Positions 47,520-56,509 of a stretch of DNA of 64,000 nucleotides are shown here, in pieces. The position numbers and the translations under genes were made by a program. Source of the DNA: Eggerthella sinensis (GTDB lineage: Bacteria; Actinomycetota; Coriobacteriia; Coriobacteriales; Eggerthellaceae); NCBI RefSeq assembly GCF_003339815.1, contig NZ_PPTT01000016.1, positions 27,957 to 91,956 on the forward strand. The letters are read 5' to 3'. Position 1 is the stretch's first letter. Every line of letters starts with the position of its first letter. Below the pieces are notes generated by a model, which worked only from the letters and a program-made list of their open reading frames with translations, did not search any database and was not told the DNA's origin.

Positions 47520-50500
47520 TTACGCTTTCTCGATTTTGAACATGCCGCCGGAGCGTCCGGGGCACGAAGCGTCGTTGTCCGCGATGATGCCGAGCACGCC
47601 GTCGGTCGTGACGGTGGGATCGAGCATCGTCGTCACGTAGACGCCCGCGGCGATGGCGGGGTTGCCCTTCGTCAGCGTTCCATCCACTTCGACGTCCTGC
47701 GCGCCGTAAGCGCGGTGCCCGTAACCGAACGACGAGCTGAACGCGCCCTTCACCTGCCCGGCGCGTACCATGGCCTCGCCCGTGCTCACGTCGCCGATCG
47801 GGTTCGTGATCTTGACGGCATCGCCGTCGGCGATGCCGAGGGCGGCGGCATCCTCTTCGTTGATCTCGATGTAGTTGTGGTCGCACAGGTCGCGCATGAT
47901 GGGACTGTTCGCCAGCATCGACACCGAGCGGAAGCGCGGCTTGTGCTCGGAAGCCGTGAACGGGAACTCGTCGGTCGAGAACCGTTCGGTCATGGGTGAC
48001 AGGTCGCTGAACGTCTGGGGCCGATAGTGCAGTGTGCCGGGTAGCCGCTCGCCCGAGTAGCAGTTCTTCGCGAGCGCTCGCTTCTCGCTGTATACGAAGG
48101 CGCGGTAGTTGTCCTCGTACCACCTGCTGCGTCCGTCGTCCCCGAAGATGAACGACATGGGCCAGTAGCGTCCGCCGCGCGAAAGCACGCTCTGCACCTT
48201 CGGCCACTCCTCGGCCGACACCGCATCGGCGAACGCAGGCGGAAGCTCGTCGAGGCCTTGCAGGCGCGCCTCTTCGGGCGAGATGTCCTCGACCGGCGTT
48301 TCGCCGTACGCGAGGTTCGCCACCGCCTTCAGGTAGTAGTCGACCGCATCGTCGAGCGGCCACGCCTTGCCGTCCACATCCTTGATGGCGCCCTCGCCCC
48401 AACCGGGAAGCTCGCAAGCCTTCGCCACGTCCGCCAAAAACGCCTCCCAGCTCGCATGGCGTCCGTCGTCGAGCTGGATGCTCTCGGGCTCCTTCACCTG
48501 CCAGCGCACCGTGCTGCCGTAGCCCGTGAACGCGGTTCCCACCTGCGGGATGCCGAAGCTCTCGTACTGGCTGACGTCGGGAACGACGTAGTCGGCGTAT
48601 TGAGTGCCTTCGCCGATGACGAGGTCGCAGGCGATGTGCAGGGGCACGTACGCCGGATCCTTGAACCGGTCGATCACCTCGTCGCGCATCGCGCCCGGCG
48701 TGGCCTGCAGCACGTTGTTCATCCATGTGGTGAGTATCTTGGCCTGGTAAGGGTAGCGGTTGACGATGGACATAAGCGTCTGGGCGTCCGAAAGCGGCGC
48801 GTTGGGGTACCAGGGCAGCGTGGGCTTGGGAGCCTTCTCGCCAGCCGCGACGCGGTTGGCGTACTCCGCCATGCCCTCCCATGCCTTGCCCGTGCGCGCG
48901 ATGGCCGTGGCGTTCTTGGCCGATACGTCAGGCTTGCCCTCGATGTCGTTCAGCTTGTAGCGCGCCCCGTTGCCCATGGCCACGGGAGTCATGCTGTACG
49001 GCACGTTGCCGCCGGTCATCTGGTTCGACCCGATGAGGGCGCGCAGCACGACCGTGCCCATGGAGGCGTCCAGTCCGTTGACCGCGATGCAGGAACCGCC
49101 ATTGGCCCAGATGCTCGTCTTGACGCCGTGGGAGGTGTACTCCTTCGCGATGCGCTCGAGCTCGTCCACGGAAATGCCCGTGATATCGGCGTACTCGTCC
49201 ATCGTGTAGGCGCTCACCGTCTCCTTGAGCAGGAGGAAGCCCGTGCGCACCTTGACGCCGTTCACTTCGCCCTCGTACTCGAGCACGCCCTGGGAGCACT
49301 GGGAGTGCAAGGCCGGCTCTCCGGTGGACTCGTCGACAACGACGTACTGCTCGACCGGCTTGCCGGCCTTGTCCTTGACTTCGGGCGCCTCGATACCCGC
49401 GTCGGCCGCGCGCATGAGCTTGCGGTAGTTCGGATGCTCCTCGTCGACGATGACGAGGTAGGAGGCGTTGGTATGCGAGGCGTACCCGCCCGCAACGGCG
49501 GCCTCCTGGTTGGGAAACGCCAGGAACCGGGCATTATGGCGATTGCCGTCGATGATGCTGCGCGTCAGGGCCGAGGCGAACGCGCCGTTCGTGGCCGGCT
49601 TGATGGGAACCCAGTTGATGCCGGGCATCGTGGGCGTCACGGCGCCGTTCGCAAGCGTGGGATCGATGACGTCGATCTTGAGCTTGCCTGCTGCGAGGTT
49701 CTTCGTGGTGCGTTTGGCCGAGCTTTGGAAGTTGATCCCGCTCGCTCCGGGGAACCCGCCGAACCACAGCGCGTACTCGGCCTCTTCAGGATCCGGCATC
49801 ATGGTGTTGACCGATTCTTGCAGAAGCGAGCCCGCGCCATTGGCTCCGGCGCAGCTGGACACGTGCCCGTACTGGTTGAGGGTGCCGAACGAAGCGGCGA
49901 AGCGGCTGCTGAACGCGCCGCGACCGTCGGCACGCCCGCCCAACATGACCAGCTGGTTCGAGACGGGGCCCAGATCGGGCTGCTCGGGGTTCATCGGCGT
50001 CGACGTGTCGCAGAGCGCTTTGAATCCTTCGATGTCGCGATCTTCCCCTATGTCGGCGAACAGCTTGCCACCCTCGGTCACCTCCTTGATAAGCTGATCC
50101 CAGCCGATGGGCTTCCACTTTCCCTCGCCGCGCTTGCCCGCGCGCTTGAGCGGCACGGTGATGCGATCGGGCTGGCTGACCGCGTCGAGCGTGCCGTTGC
50201 CGCGCCCGCACACCGTCCCGTGCAGCATGTTGCCCTTGCCGTTGGCATAGCTCATCGAGCGGTACGCCTCCTCGAGCGGCTCCTCGTGGTTCAGGTACGG
50301 GTATGCGCACGCGGGGTTGTACGGGTTGCCGCCCACGCCCAGCACGCGCCCGGTTGCCCGGTCGAGCTTCACGCGATTGCCGCACGAGCTGTAGCATCCC
50401 ACGCAGCCCGAGTACCGCACGATCACGTCTTCGTTGACCGTAACGTCCCCTGTTTTGGGATCGATGCGCGCCTCGATGGGCTTGCCTGTCCCGGGTTCCG

Positions 50501-50627
50501 GGAAAGCGGTCTCGGCGGCAACGGCGACCGTCGGATGCGCTCCCAGGCTCGCGCCTGCGAGCGACAGCGCGCCGAGCGCCCCCATCGCCTCGACGAACGT
50601 GCGTCGATCCATATTCATGTCCCCCAT
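47520..50627 (-). CDS. Tat-exported molybdopterin oxidoreductase, cysteine form, module 2
   Basis: 1035 aa. Tat motif DRRTF (Arg8-Arg9), Cys75-x2-Cys78-x3-Cys82 and Cys140 cluster set, and Cys259 (codon TGC at 49853-49851) as the expected molybdenum ligand, in GHVSSCAGANG. TtrA/ArrA-like layout with NrfC, NrfD and TorD partners; such enzymes reduce sulfur oxyanions, arsenate, catechols or related acceptors, and the substrate cannot be read here. The ATG at 50627 has AAGGAGGAG upstream. It is divergent from intact LuxR2. Confidence 0.93.
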   Translation of the reverse strand: MGDMNMDRRTFVEAMGALGALSLAGASLGAHPTVAVAAETAFPEPGTGKPIEARIDPKTGDVTVNEDVIVRYSGCVGCYSSCGNRVKLDRATGRVLGVGGNPYNPACAYPYLNHEEPLEEAYRSMSYANGKGNMLHGTVCGRGNGTLDAVSQPDRITVPLKRAGKRGEGKWKPIGWDQLIKEVTEGGKLFADIGEDRDIEGFKALCDTSTPMNPEQPDLGPVSNQLVMLGGRADGRGAFSSRFAASFGTLNQYGHVSSCAGANGAGSLLQESVNTMMPDPEEAEYALWFGGFPGASGINFQSSAKRTTKNLAAGKLKIDVIDPTLANGAVTPTMPGINWVPIKPATNGAFASALTRSIIDGNRHNARFLAFPNQEAAVAGGYASHTNASYLVIVDEEHPNYRKLMRAADAGIEAPEVKDKAGKPVEQYVVVDESTGEPALHSQCSQGVLEYEGEVNGVKVRTGFLLLKETVSAYTMDEYADITGISVDELERIAKEYTSHGVKTSIWANGGSCIAVNGLDASMGTVVLRALIGSNQMTGGNVPYSMTPVAMGNGARYKLNDIEGKPDVSAKNATAIARTGKAWEGMAEYANRVAAGEKAPKPTLPWYPNAPLSDAQTLMSIVNRYPYQAKILTTWMNNVLQATPGAMRDEVIDRFKDPAYVPLHIACDLVIGEGTQYADYVVPDVSQYESFGIPQVGTAFTGYGSTVRWQVKEPESIQLDDGRHASWEAFLADVAKACELPGWGEGAIKDVDGKAWPLDDAVDYYLKAVANLAYGETPVEDISPEEARLQGLDELPPAFADAVSAEEWPKVQSVLSRGGRYWPMSFIFGDDGRSRWYEDNYRAFVYSEKRALAKNCYSGERLPGTLHYRPQTFSDLSPMTERFSTDEFPFTASEHKPRFRSVSMLANSPIMRDLCDHNYIEINEEDAAALGIADGDAVKITNPIGDVSTGEAMVRAGQVKGAFSSSFGYGHRAYGAQDVEVDGTLTKGNPAIAAGVYVTTMLDPTVTTDGVLGIIADNDASCPGRSGGMFKIEKA

Positions 50628-50696
50628 TCGTTCTCCTCCTTCGACATTCGGGGTTCTCCGAGCGAGGAGTCTAGCGCTCCGGCACCAAGGGCTTCA

Positions 50697-50759
50697 TCAC
50701 CTAGTCGAGGGATTTTTGACGGTAAAATCGATTGATCGAGCCTCACCTGATCAAGTGAG
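50697..50759. promoter_or_regulatory. Paired palindromic operators between mopB2 and LuxR2
   Basis: TCACCTAGTCGAGGGAT (50697-50713, imperfect) and TCACCTGATCAAGTGAG (50743-50759). The second shares TCACCTGATCAAG with the module 1 site. Starts are 46 bp apart, against 56 bp in module 1, a difference of about one DNA turn. A TATAAT lies at 50840-50845 for LuxR2. Confidence 0.65.
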
Positions 50760-50862
50760 TTTTGCATCGTGCCTGGTCACAGAGTTGCATCCGAGATGAC
50801 GAGCTTGTCATCCTCAGAAAGCCCAGCGGGTCGATGCCCTATAATCGAGCGTGGGAGGAACC

Positions 50863-52401
50863 ATGAGAGAATACTGCACTCGTTATAAATCGTTGTACGT
50901 GCGTGAAACATTGGGATTCGCGCTTTTCCTCGCGTGGGTGTACTGCAGCCTGTTCGGCTGCGGTTTGGCAAGTTACGAGAACTCGCCCGTCGGCGTGACG
51001 ACGGTGTACAACCTCGAGCATATCTGGATGGTGAGCGGGCTCTTCGAAGCCCTGGGGGGCATCGTGGGCATCGCAGCCTCCCGCTTCGTCCGGATACCCG
51101 ATCGCCCGCTGCAAGGGCGCATCGTGGGCGCGCTCGCGCTTGCGTGCGCCGTCGTGGGCAATTACGTCACCATGACCGCATGGGCAGATTTCCCCGGCCT
51201 GTTCTGGCAGCTGTATCCGCTCGGCGGAGCGCTGACCGGCACGGCCATCGCGCTGTTCATCTTGCTGTGGGGAGCGCGCCTCGGTTCCTACGACGAGGCG
51301 TACGCGGAATTCGCCATTCCGCTGTCGTTCACGTTGGCCTTCGCCCTGTACTTCGTGCTGCTGCTTACGAAACAGGGGCACATCCCCATATTCCTCGCGC
51401 TCGTCCTCATGATCGCCGCTTCGACGTTCTTCGCCGTGCGCGGCAACGTCGCCGAGCACTCAAAAAAAGCTCCTCGGGCAGAACGCAGCCTCCCGAAACG
51501 CGGCGAAGACGACCGGCAGGGTTTGCTCTCGTTCGCCACGCTCATGACGGTGTCGTGGTTGCAGGTGGCGTTCTTCCGCATCATATCGACCCCAGGCCTC
51601 ACCGGAGATCGCTTCACCCACTACTTGCTGCCGTTCTCCTTCGCCTGCGCGCTGTCGTTCGCCATGTTCTTGCTGTGCCTGCGCATGTCGCGCTATTTGA
51701 ACATCTCGCTCGCCTACCGGTGGAGCCTGCCGTTGTTCATGCTCAGCTACCTTCCCATCTTCGCCGACTACGACAACGCCGAGCTGCGCATGCTTGCCTA
51801 CGCCATCAACTTCCTGGGCATGTTCGGTGTGCAGTTCGGGAGCTGGATTGGCATGTGCAAGCGTCTGCACCGCTCGCATGGCAACGCCCTGCGGCTGCTC
51901 GGCACGTATGCGTTCGGCGAGGGGCTCGGCATTTTCGCCGGTTGCGTCATCGGCCTGTACGTGGTTGAGTCGATGGACGCGCACGGCATGATGGAGGTGT
52001 CCATCGCGCTCATGGCGACGGTGATCTTCGCCGTCATGGTCACCGGGTTCAACCCGGCCTGGCTGTTCGACCGGCCGAGCGCCGCACGCGGAGACGACGA
52101 CGCCGGGATGCGCACGATGGACGCCGATGTCGGAAGCGAAGACGGCATCGGGCTTCTATGCAGGCAGGAGGCGCAGGCCCTCCAAGCGGCCTACGGCCTC
52201 ACGAGTCGCGAAACCGACGTGGCCGCCCTTCTACTGGCCGGACGCAGCCGGCCCTTCATCCGCGATGAGCTCGTGGTATCCATCAACACGGTGAGCACGC
52301 ACGTGCGCAGCATATTCTCGAAATGCTGCGTGCACTCCCAGCAGGAGCTCATGCTTCTCGCCCGCAACGGCTCGCCGACGCCGAGCGAGAGCGACCGGTA
52401 G
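50863..52401 (+). CDS. Membrane LuxR regulator 2
   Basis: 512 aa, about ten to twelve hydrophobic helices then LuxR helix-turn-helix (LTSRETDVAALLLAGRSRPF, SINTVSTHVRSIFSKCCVHS). Intact paralogue of LuxR1, with the same ETLGFALFLAWVYCSLFGCG start. No homopolymer at the linker. ATG 50863 has GGGAGG 4 nt upstream. Divergent from mopB2, which it probably controls. The membrane half may sense the acceptor or a lipid-soluble signal; that is inference. Confidence 0.9.
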   Translation: MREYCTRYKSLYVRETLGFALFLAWVYCSLFGCGLASYENSPVGVTTVYNLEHIWMVSGLFEALGGIVGIAASRFVRIPDRPLQGRIVGALALACAVVGNYVTMTAWADFPGLFWQLYPLGGALTGTAIALFILLWGARLGSYDEAYAEFAIPLSFTLAFALYFVLLLTKQGHIPIFLALVLMIAASTFFAVRGNVAEHSKKAPRAERSLPKRGEDDRQGLLSFATLMTVSWLQVAFFRIISTPGLTGDRFTHYLLPFSFACALSFAMFLLCLRMSRYLNISLAYRWSLPLFMLSYLPIFADYDNAELRMLAYAINFLGMFGVQFGSWIGMCKRLHRSHGNALRLLGTYAFGEGLGIFAGCVIGLYVVESMDAHGMMEVSIALMATVIFAVMVTGFNPAWLFDRPSAARGDDDAGMRTMDADVGSEDGIGLLCRQEAQALQAAYGLTSRETDVAALLLAGRSRPFIRDELVVSINTVSTHVRSIFSKCCVHSQQELMLLARNGSPTPSESDR

Positions 52402-52406
52402 CAAAA

Positions 52407-52438
52407 CGGCCCCCGCATCGAAGGCGATGCGGGGGCCG
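52407..52438. terminator. Terminator between LuxR2 and pyrC
   Basis: Perfect 14-bp stem CGGCCCCCGCATCG / CGATGCGGGGGCCG, loop AAGG. On the minus strand it is followed by TTTT, serving pyrC; it may serve both genes. Confidence 0.8.
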
Positions 52439-52462
52439 CGAAGTGCTCGGTGCGCAGGCGCG

Positions 52463-53756
52463 CTACTCGACGATGGCGCCGTCCTCGAGGGTGGCGTAGC
52501 CGCCCACGTAGACGTCGGTGGCGCGACCCGTCAGCTCGGCGCCGATGAAGCCCGAGTTCACGGCCTTCGACAGGAAGTCGGCGGCGTCGACCGTCCAGGC
52601 GGCGTCCTCGTCGATGACGGTGAGGTCGGCCGTCGCGCCCGGCTCGAGGGCCACGCGCTCGACGCGCAGGATCTCGCGGGGCTTGGCGGCCATGAGCTCG
52701 ATAGCGCGCTCCCAGCTGATGATGCCCGGCTTCACGAGGTTCGTGATGACGAGCGCGAGCGACGTCTCGAGGCCGATCATGCCGAAGGGGGCAAGCTCGA
52801 ACTCGGCGTTCTTCTCGAAGTCGTTGTGCGGCGCATGGTCGGTCACGATGGCGTCCACCGTGCCGTCCTTGACGCCCTCGATCAGCGCGGCGGCGTCGTC
52901 GGCCGTGCGCAGGGGCGGGTTCACCTTGAGCGAGGTGTTGTAGTCGTCGCCGATGGCGTCTTCGGTGAGGAACAGGTGGTGCGGCGTGACCTCGCAGGTG
53001 ACCGGCAGGCCCTCGGCCTTCGCGGCGCGCACGAGGTCCAACCCGCGGGCGGTGGTCAGGTGCTGGACATGCAGCGGGCAGCCCGTGAGGCGGCACAGCG
53101 CGATGTCGCGGGCGATCTGGATCTCCTCGCCCTCCGCCGGCCAGCCCAGCATGCCGAGGCGCGTGGACACGACGCCTTCGTTCACTTGGCCGTCGCCGAC
53201 GAGGTCCTCGTCCTGGCAGTGGCTCATCACCACGCGGTCGAACTGGGCGGCGTAGTCCATGACGCGGCGCATCATGCCGGTGCCCTGCACCCCGCGGCCG
53301 TCGTCGGTGAAGGCGACGGCGCCGTGCGCCACCATGTCGCCCATCTCGGACAGCGTGTCGCCCTTGAGCCCCTGCGAGCAGGAGCCGGCCACGTGCACGC
53401 GGCACTTGCCGACGGCTGCGGCGCGCGCCTGGACGTACTCGACGCCCAGCGCGTTGTCGATGATGGGCTTCGTGTTGGGCATGCAGCACACCGCCGTGAA
53501 GCCGCCGTGGGCCGCGGCGCGCGTGCCGGACGCGATGTCTTCCTTGAGCTCGTAGCCGGGCTCGCGCAGGTGCACGTGGATGTCCACGAGACCGGGCACG
53601 ACGATCTTGCCCTCGAGGTCGCGCTCGACGCCCTTCTCCATGGTGAGATCGGTGCCGATCTCGACGATCTTGCCGTCGCGCACGAGGATGTCGCACGTGT
53701 CGTTCAGACCGACCTGCGGGTCGATCACGTGGGCGTTCTTAAGCAGTAAGGCCATC
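52463..53756 (-). CDS. pyrC: Dihydroorotase
   Basis: Cyclises carbamoyl aspartate. 431 aa, class I dihydroorotase with the HVHLREPG metal motif (DIHVHLREPGYE) and the later metal and catalytic segments (VMSHCQDEDL, VTDHAPHN). The start MALLLKNAHVID at 53756 overlaps the end of pyrB by 18 nt; longer frames lie inside pyrB. Third gene of pyrR-pyrB-pyrC. Confidence 0.95.
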
Positions 53757-54683
53757 TTCGCTCCCTCCGAGCAGCAGGTACATTTCGGCCATGCGGGTGA
53801 GGATACCGGCATAGACCTGATCGAGAATGACCGAGCGCTTCGGGTGGTCGGCCATGTAGCTATCCAGTTCGACGCCGCGGTTGATGGGGCCGGGGTGGCA
53901 GATGAGGGCGTCGGGCTTCATGAGGTGCTCGCGGTCCTTCGTGAGACCGTACAGCATGTTGTACTCGCGCAGCGACGGGTACGGCGCGCCTTCGAGGCGC
54001 TCGCGCTGGATGCGCAGCATGTACACCACGTCGAGGTCGGGCAGCACTTCGTCGAGCTTCGTGGTCACGTGGTCGGCGCCGAGGATGTCGGGGCGAGCCG
54101 GCATGAGCGTGGGCGGCGCGACGACGGTGACTTCGCAGCCCATGATCTTGAGCGCGGGGATGAGCGAGCCGCACACGCGGGAGTGGCCGATGTCGCCCAC
54201 GACGCCCACCTTGAGGCCGGCGAGGTCGCCCTTGCGCTCCCAGATGGAGTACAGGTCGAGCAGGGCCTGCGTGGGATGCTGGTGCTTGCCGTCGCCCGCG
54301 TCGATGACGTGCGCGCCGGAAACGTCGGCGATCTTGCGCGGCACGCCGGCGTGCTTGTCGCGCACGATGATCATGTCGATCTTATAGGCGCACAGCGTCT
54401 CCACCGTGTCCACGAGGCTCTCGCCCTTCACCGTGGAGGTGGAGCTGCCGCCGAAGTTCAGGCTGTTGGCGCTCAGGCGCTTCTCGGCGATCTCGAACGA
54501 CGAGCGCGTGCGCGTGGACGGCTCGTTGAACATGTTGACCACGGTGACGCCCTTGAGCGTGGGCACCTGCTTGATGCGGCGCTCGTTGACTTCCTTGAAG
54601 CGGGTGGCCGTCTCGAGGACGGTCATGATATCGTCGGCGGAGTACTCCGTGATATCGATCAGGTGCTTGTGGTTGAAGGCCAT
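53739..54683 (-). CDS. pyrB: Aspartate carbamoyltransferase catalytic subunit
   Basis: Joins carbamoyl phosphate to aspartate. 314 aa. Carbamoyl-phosphate loop EPSTRTRSSFEIAEKRL, the DAGDGKHQHPTQALLDLYS segment, and LICHPGPINRGVE at the end. No pyrI in the window, as expected where PyrR controls expression. It lies 3 nt after pyrR. Confidence 0.96.
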   Translation of the reverse strand: MAFNHKHLIDITEYSADDIMTVLETATRFKEVNERRIKQVPTLKGVTVVNMFNEPSTRTRSSFEIAEKRLSANSLNFGGSSTSTVKGESLVDTVETLCAYKIDMIIVRDKHAGVPRKIADVSGAHVIDAGDGKHQHPTQALLDLYSIWERKGDLAGLKVGVVGDIGHSRVCGSLIPALKIMGCEVTVVAPPTLMPARPDILGADHVTTKLDEVLPDLDVVYMLRIQRERLEGAPYPSLREYNMLYGLTKDREHLMKPDALICHPGPINRGVELDSYMADHPKRSVILDQVYAGILTRMAEMYLLLGGSEDGLTA

Positions 54684-54686
54684 GCC

Positions 54687-55274
54687 CTATTCACCTCCCA
54701 GCGGTGCCGAACCCGCGCGGGAGCCCGGTGCGATTTCCAGAATCTCTACTTCGGACTTGCCGTCGGTTTCCTCGAGGAACAGGCGCACGTTCTCGTCGGA
54801 CGCGGACGGCACGTTCTTGCCCACGTAGTCGGCGCGGATGGGCAGCTGGCGATGGCCGCGGTCCACGAGGACGGCCAGCTGCACGGTGGCCGGGCGGCCG
54901 ATGTCCATGAGCGCGTCGAGGGCGGCGCGGATGGTGCGGCCCGTGTACAGCACGTCGTCCACGAGCACGACGTCTTTGCCGTCGAGGTCGAACAGGATGT
55001 CGGTGGAGTGCACCTCGGGCGAGAGATGCGTCGCGAAGTCGTCGCGATAGAAGCTGATGTCGAGCTTGCCGATGGGCACCTTCGTCCCTTCGATCTGCTC
55101 GATCTTCTCGGCCAGGCGCTTGGCGAGCAGATCGCCGCGCGTCACGATGCCGACGAGCGCGATGTTGCCCGCGCCCTTGTTGGTCTCGAGGATCTGATGC
55201 GCGATGCGCGTCAGCGAGCGCTCGATCTCGTCTGCATCCATGCAGACGGTTTTGACCGTTCCTGCGTCGTTCAT
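54687..55274 (-). CDS. pyrR: Bifunctional pyr-operon attenuator and uracil phosphoribosyltransferase PyrR
   Basis: 195 aa. PRPP-binding motif [19 protein letters not shown], and the PyrR-like C-terminal region. Binds leader RNA when UMP is high and favours termination. The ATG at 55274 has AAAGGG 7 nt upstream; the frame extends 21 codons into the leader without support. It is first in the pyrR-pyrB-pyrC operon and probably also controls carAB, which has the same leader. Confidence 0.95.
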   Translation of the reverse strand: MNDAGTVKTVCMDADEIERSLTRIAHQILETNKGAGNIALVGIVTRGDLLAKRLAEKIEQIEGTKVPIGKLDISFYRDDFATHLSPEVHSTDILFDLDGKDVVLVDDVLYTGRTIRAALDALMDIGRPATVQLAVLVDRGHRQLPIRADYVGKNVPSASDENVRLFLEETDGKSEVEILEIAPGSRAGSAPLGGE

Positions 55275-55397
55275 ACACACCCTTTCTAACGTCGAGTGCG
55301 TACAGACGGACCTGCGTATCCGCCAGGTTCCGCGCACGTTCCGGCCGGGCCGGGCGTTCGCTTCGCCTCCGAGTTGGCGGCGTCTGGCGCAGGGCGT

Positions 55398-55426
55398 AAA
55401 AAAAGCCTCGCGACAGACGAAGGCTT
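55398..55426 (-). terminator. Leader attenuator terminator of pyrRBC
   Basis: Minus strand: AAGCCT, 12-nt loop, AGGCTT, then at least five T (seven A on the plus strand at 55398-55404). It lies between the PyrR-type hairpin and pyrR, as in carAB. Confidence 0.78.
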
Positions 55427-55470
55427 CTACTCGCTCGCGTTCTTGTTGAGGTGAACGCTTGGGGTGTTAC

Positions 55471-55502
55471 CTTGTCGGTCTCTCTGTACCGCTTTTAAAG
55501 GA
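55471..55502 (-). promoter_or_regulatory. PyrR-type RNA binding loop in pyrRBC leader
   Basis: RNA: CCUUUAAAAG-CGGU-ACAGAGAG-ACCG-ACAAGG. Upper stem CGGU/ACCG, loop ACAGAGAG, lower CCUU/AAGG. Only a few bases differ from the carAB element, while flanking DNA differs. Confidence 0.75.
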
Positions 55503-55511
55503 CTGCTCGCA

Positions 55512-55517
55512 GTATAT
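55512..55517 (-). promoter_or_regulatory. -10 box of pyrRBC
   Basis: TATACT on the minus strand, ten bases upstream of the PyrR-type element, as in carAB. No good -35 is visible. Confidence 0.5.
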
Positions 55518-55581
55518 GCGGTTTGCCCGCGATATGTAACCCCTTTTATGCAGAAATTTATGGGAATGTGCATAGACGGAA

Positions 55582-55607
55582 CGAAGGACCCCTCACGGGG
55601 TCCTTCG
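55582..55607 (-). terminator. Hairpin downstream of the surface protein gene
   Basis: Perfect 11-bp stem CGAAGGACCCC / GGGGTCCTTCG, loop TCAC, 44 bp past the stop codon. No T-run. Confidence 0.6.
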
Positions 55608-55650
55608 ACTGCGCGCCTTGCGGCGCTTCGCTCAAAACGGCGGGGCCTGC

Positions 55651-56373
55651 TTACTTCGCGAGCTTGCGGCGCAGCGCGCAGACCACGGCGCCGGCGGCGG
55701 CCAGCATGCCGAAGGAGGCGCCCGCCAGCGCTCCGGCGTCCATGCCGGTCTTGGGCGAGGTCGCGCCCGTGTCGGCGCCGGACGGCAGCACAGCCGGCGT
55801 ATCGGCAGCAGGCTCGTCGGCGGCCGGCTCGTCCGCATCCACCTTCGAGGGGACGAGCGTCACGACGAAGTCGGCGTTGTAGGAGGCATCGCCCTCCTGG
55901 TCGCCGAGGTTGAACATCTCGGACGTGAAGTTGAAGCTGCTCTGGTCGACGGCCCTCGTCACTTCGAACGTCTTGGCGACGCCGGCGCTGCCCGCGCTCG
56001 GCTTCACGTGCACCTCGAGCTTGTTGCAACCGGCGTATTGGCCGCCCGCGAGAAGCGCCACGCCGAAATCGATCTTCTTGGTCGCGTTCTCGGCAACGAC
56101 CCTGAACGAGGGCATGCCGTCCAGAGCGTCGTCGGTCACCTCGCTCGTAGCGATCACGGCGAACGAGGCCGCCCTTGTCTCGCCGGAAAGGAGGCACGAG
56201 CCGTCTTCGTTCGACGCGCTCTCCTGCCACGGCCCGATCGAGCGGGTCGCCGCCGGCTCCTGTGCGGTCGCCTGATCCGCCGTCGGCTCAGCCGCCTCGT
56301 CGGCCCACGCGAGCGCGGGGAGCGCGCACGCGAGCATCGCAGCGCACAAAAGCGCGGCCAGCTTCTTCTTCAT
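55651..56373 (-). CDS. Sortase-anchored surface protein with SPKTG signal
   Basis: 240 aa. Signal peptide (MKKKLAALLCAAMLACALPA, cut near ALAWA), an ectodomain of about 150 residues with two Cys, an acidic Pro/Ala repeat (DEPAADEPAADTPA), then the sorting signal SPKTG (206-210), a hydrophobic helix and a positively charged tail (RRKLAK). The ectodomain family is not recognised. Class B sortase lies directly upstream, making it the likely enzyme. ATG 56373 has GAGAGG 8 nt upstream. Confidence 0.85.
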   Translation of the reverse strand: MKKKLAALLCAAMLACALPALAWADEAAEPTADQATAQEPAATRSIGPWQESASNEDGSCLLSGETRAASFAVIATSEVTDDALDGMPSFRVVAENATKKIDFGVALLAGGQYAGCNKLEVHVKPSAGSAGVAKTFEVTRAVDQSSFNFTSEMFNLGDQEGDASYNADFVVTLVPSKVDADEPAADEPAADTPAVLPSGADTGATSPKTGMDAGALAGASFGMLAAAGAVVCALRRKLAK

Positions 56374-56509
56374 ATCAGCACCTCTCTCGTCGATGCGCCT
56401 ACCCGAAGGCGCAAGCATTCCACAGCCACTTCATGCTAGAGCATGGAGACATGCCGTTCGACCCCTCCGACGAAAGCGGCGCCGCCCGCTGCGAAAGCGG
56501 GCGCGCAGC

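Noticed and set aside
50840..50845. Full sigma-70 promoter for LuxR2
   Set aside because: TATAAT is perfect, but the nearest TTGTCA is 29 bp upstream, too far, and no other -35 is visible; kept only as a lone -10.
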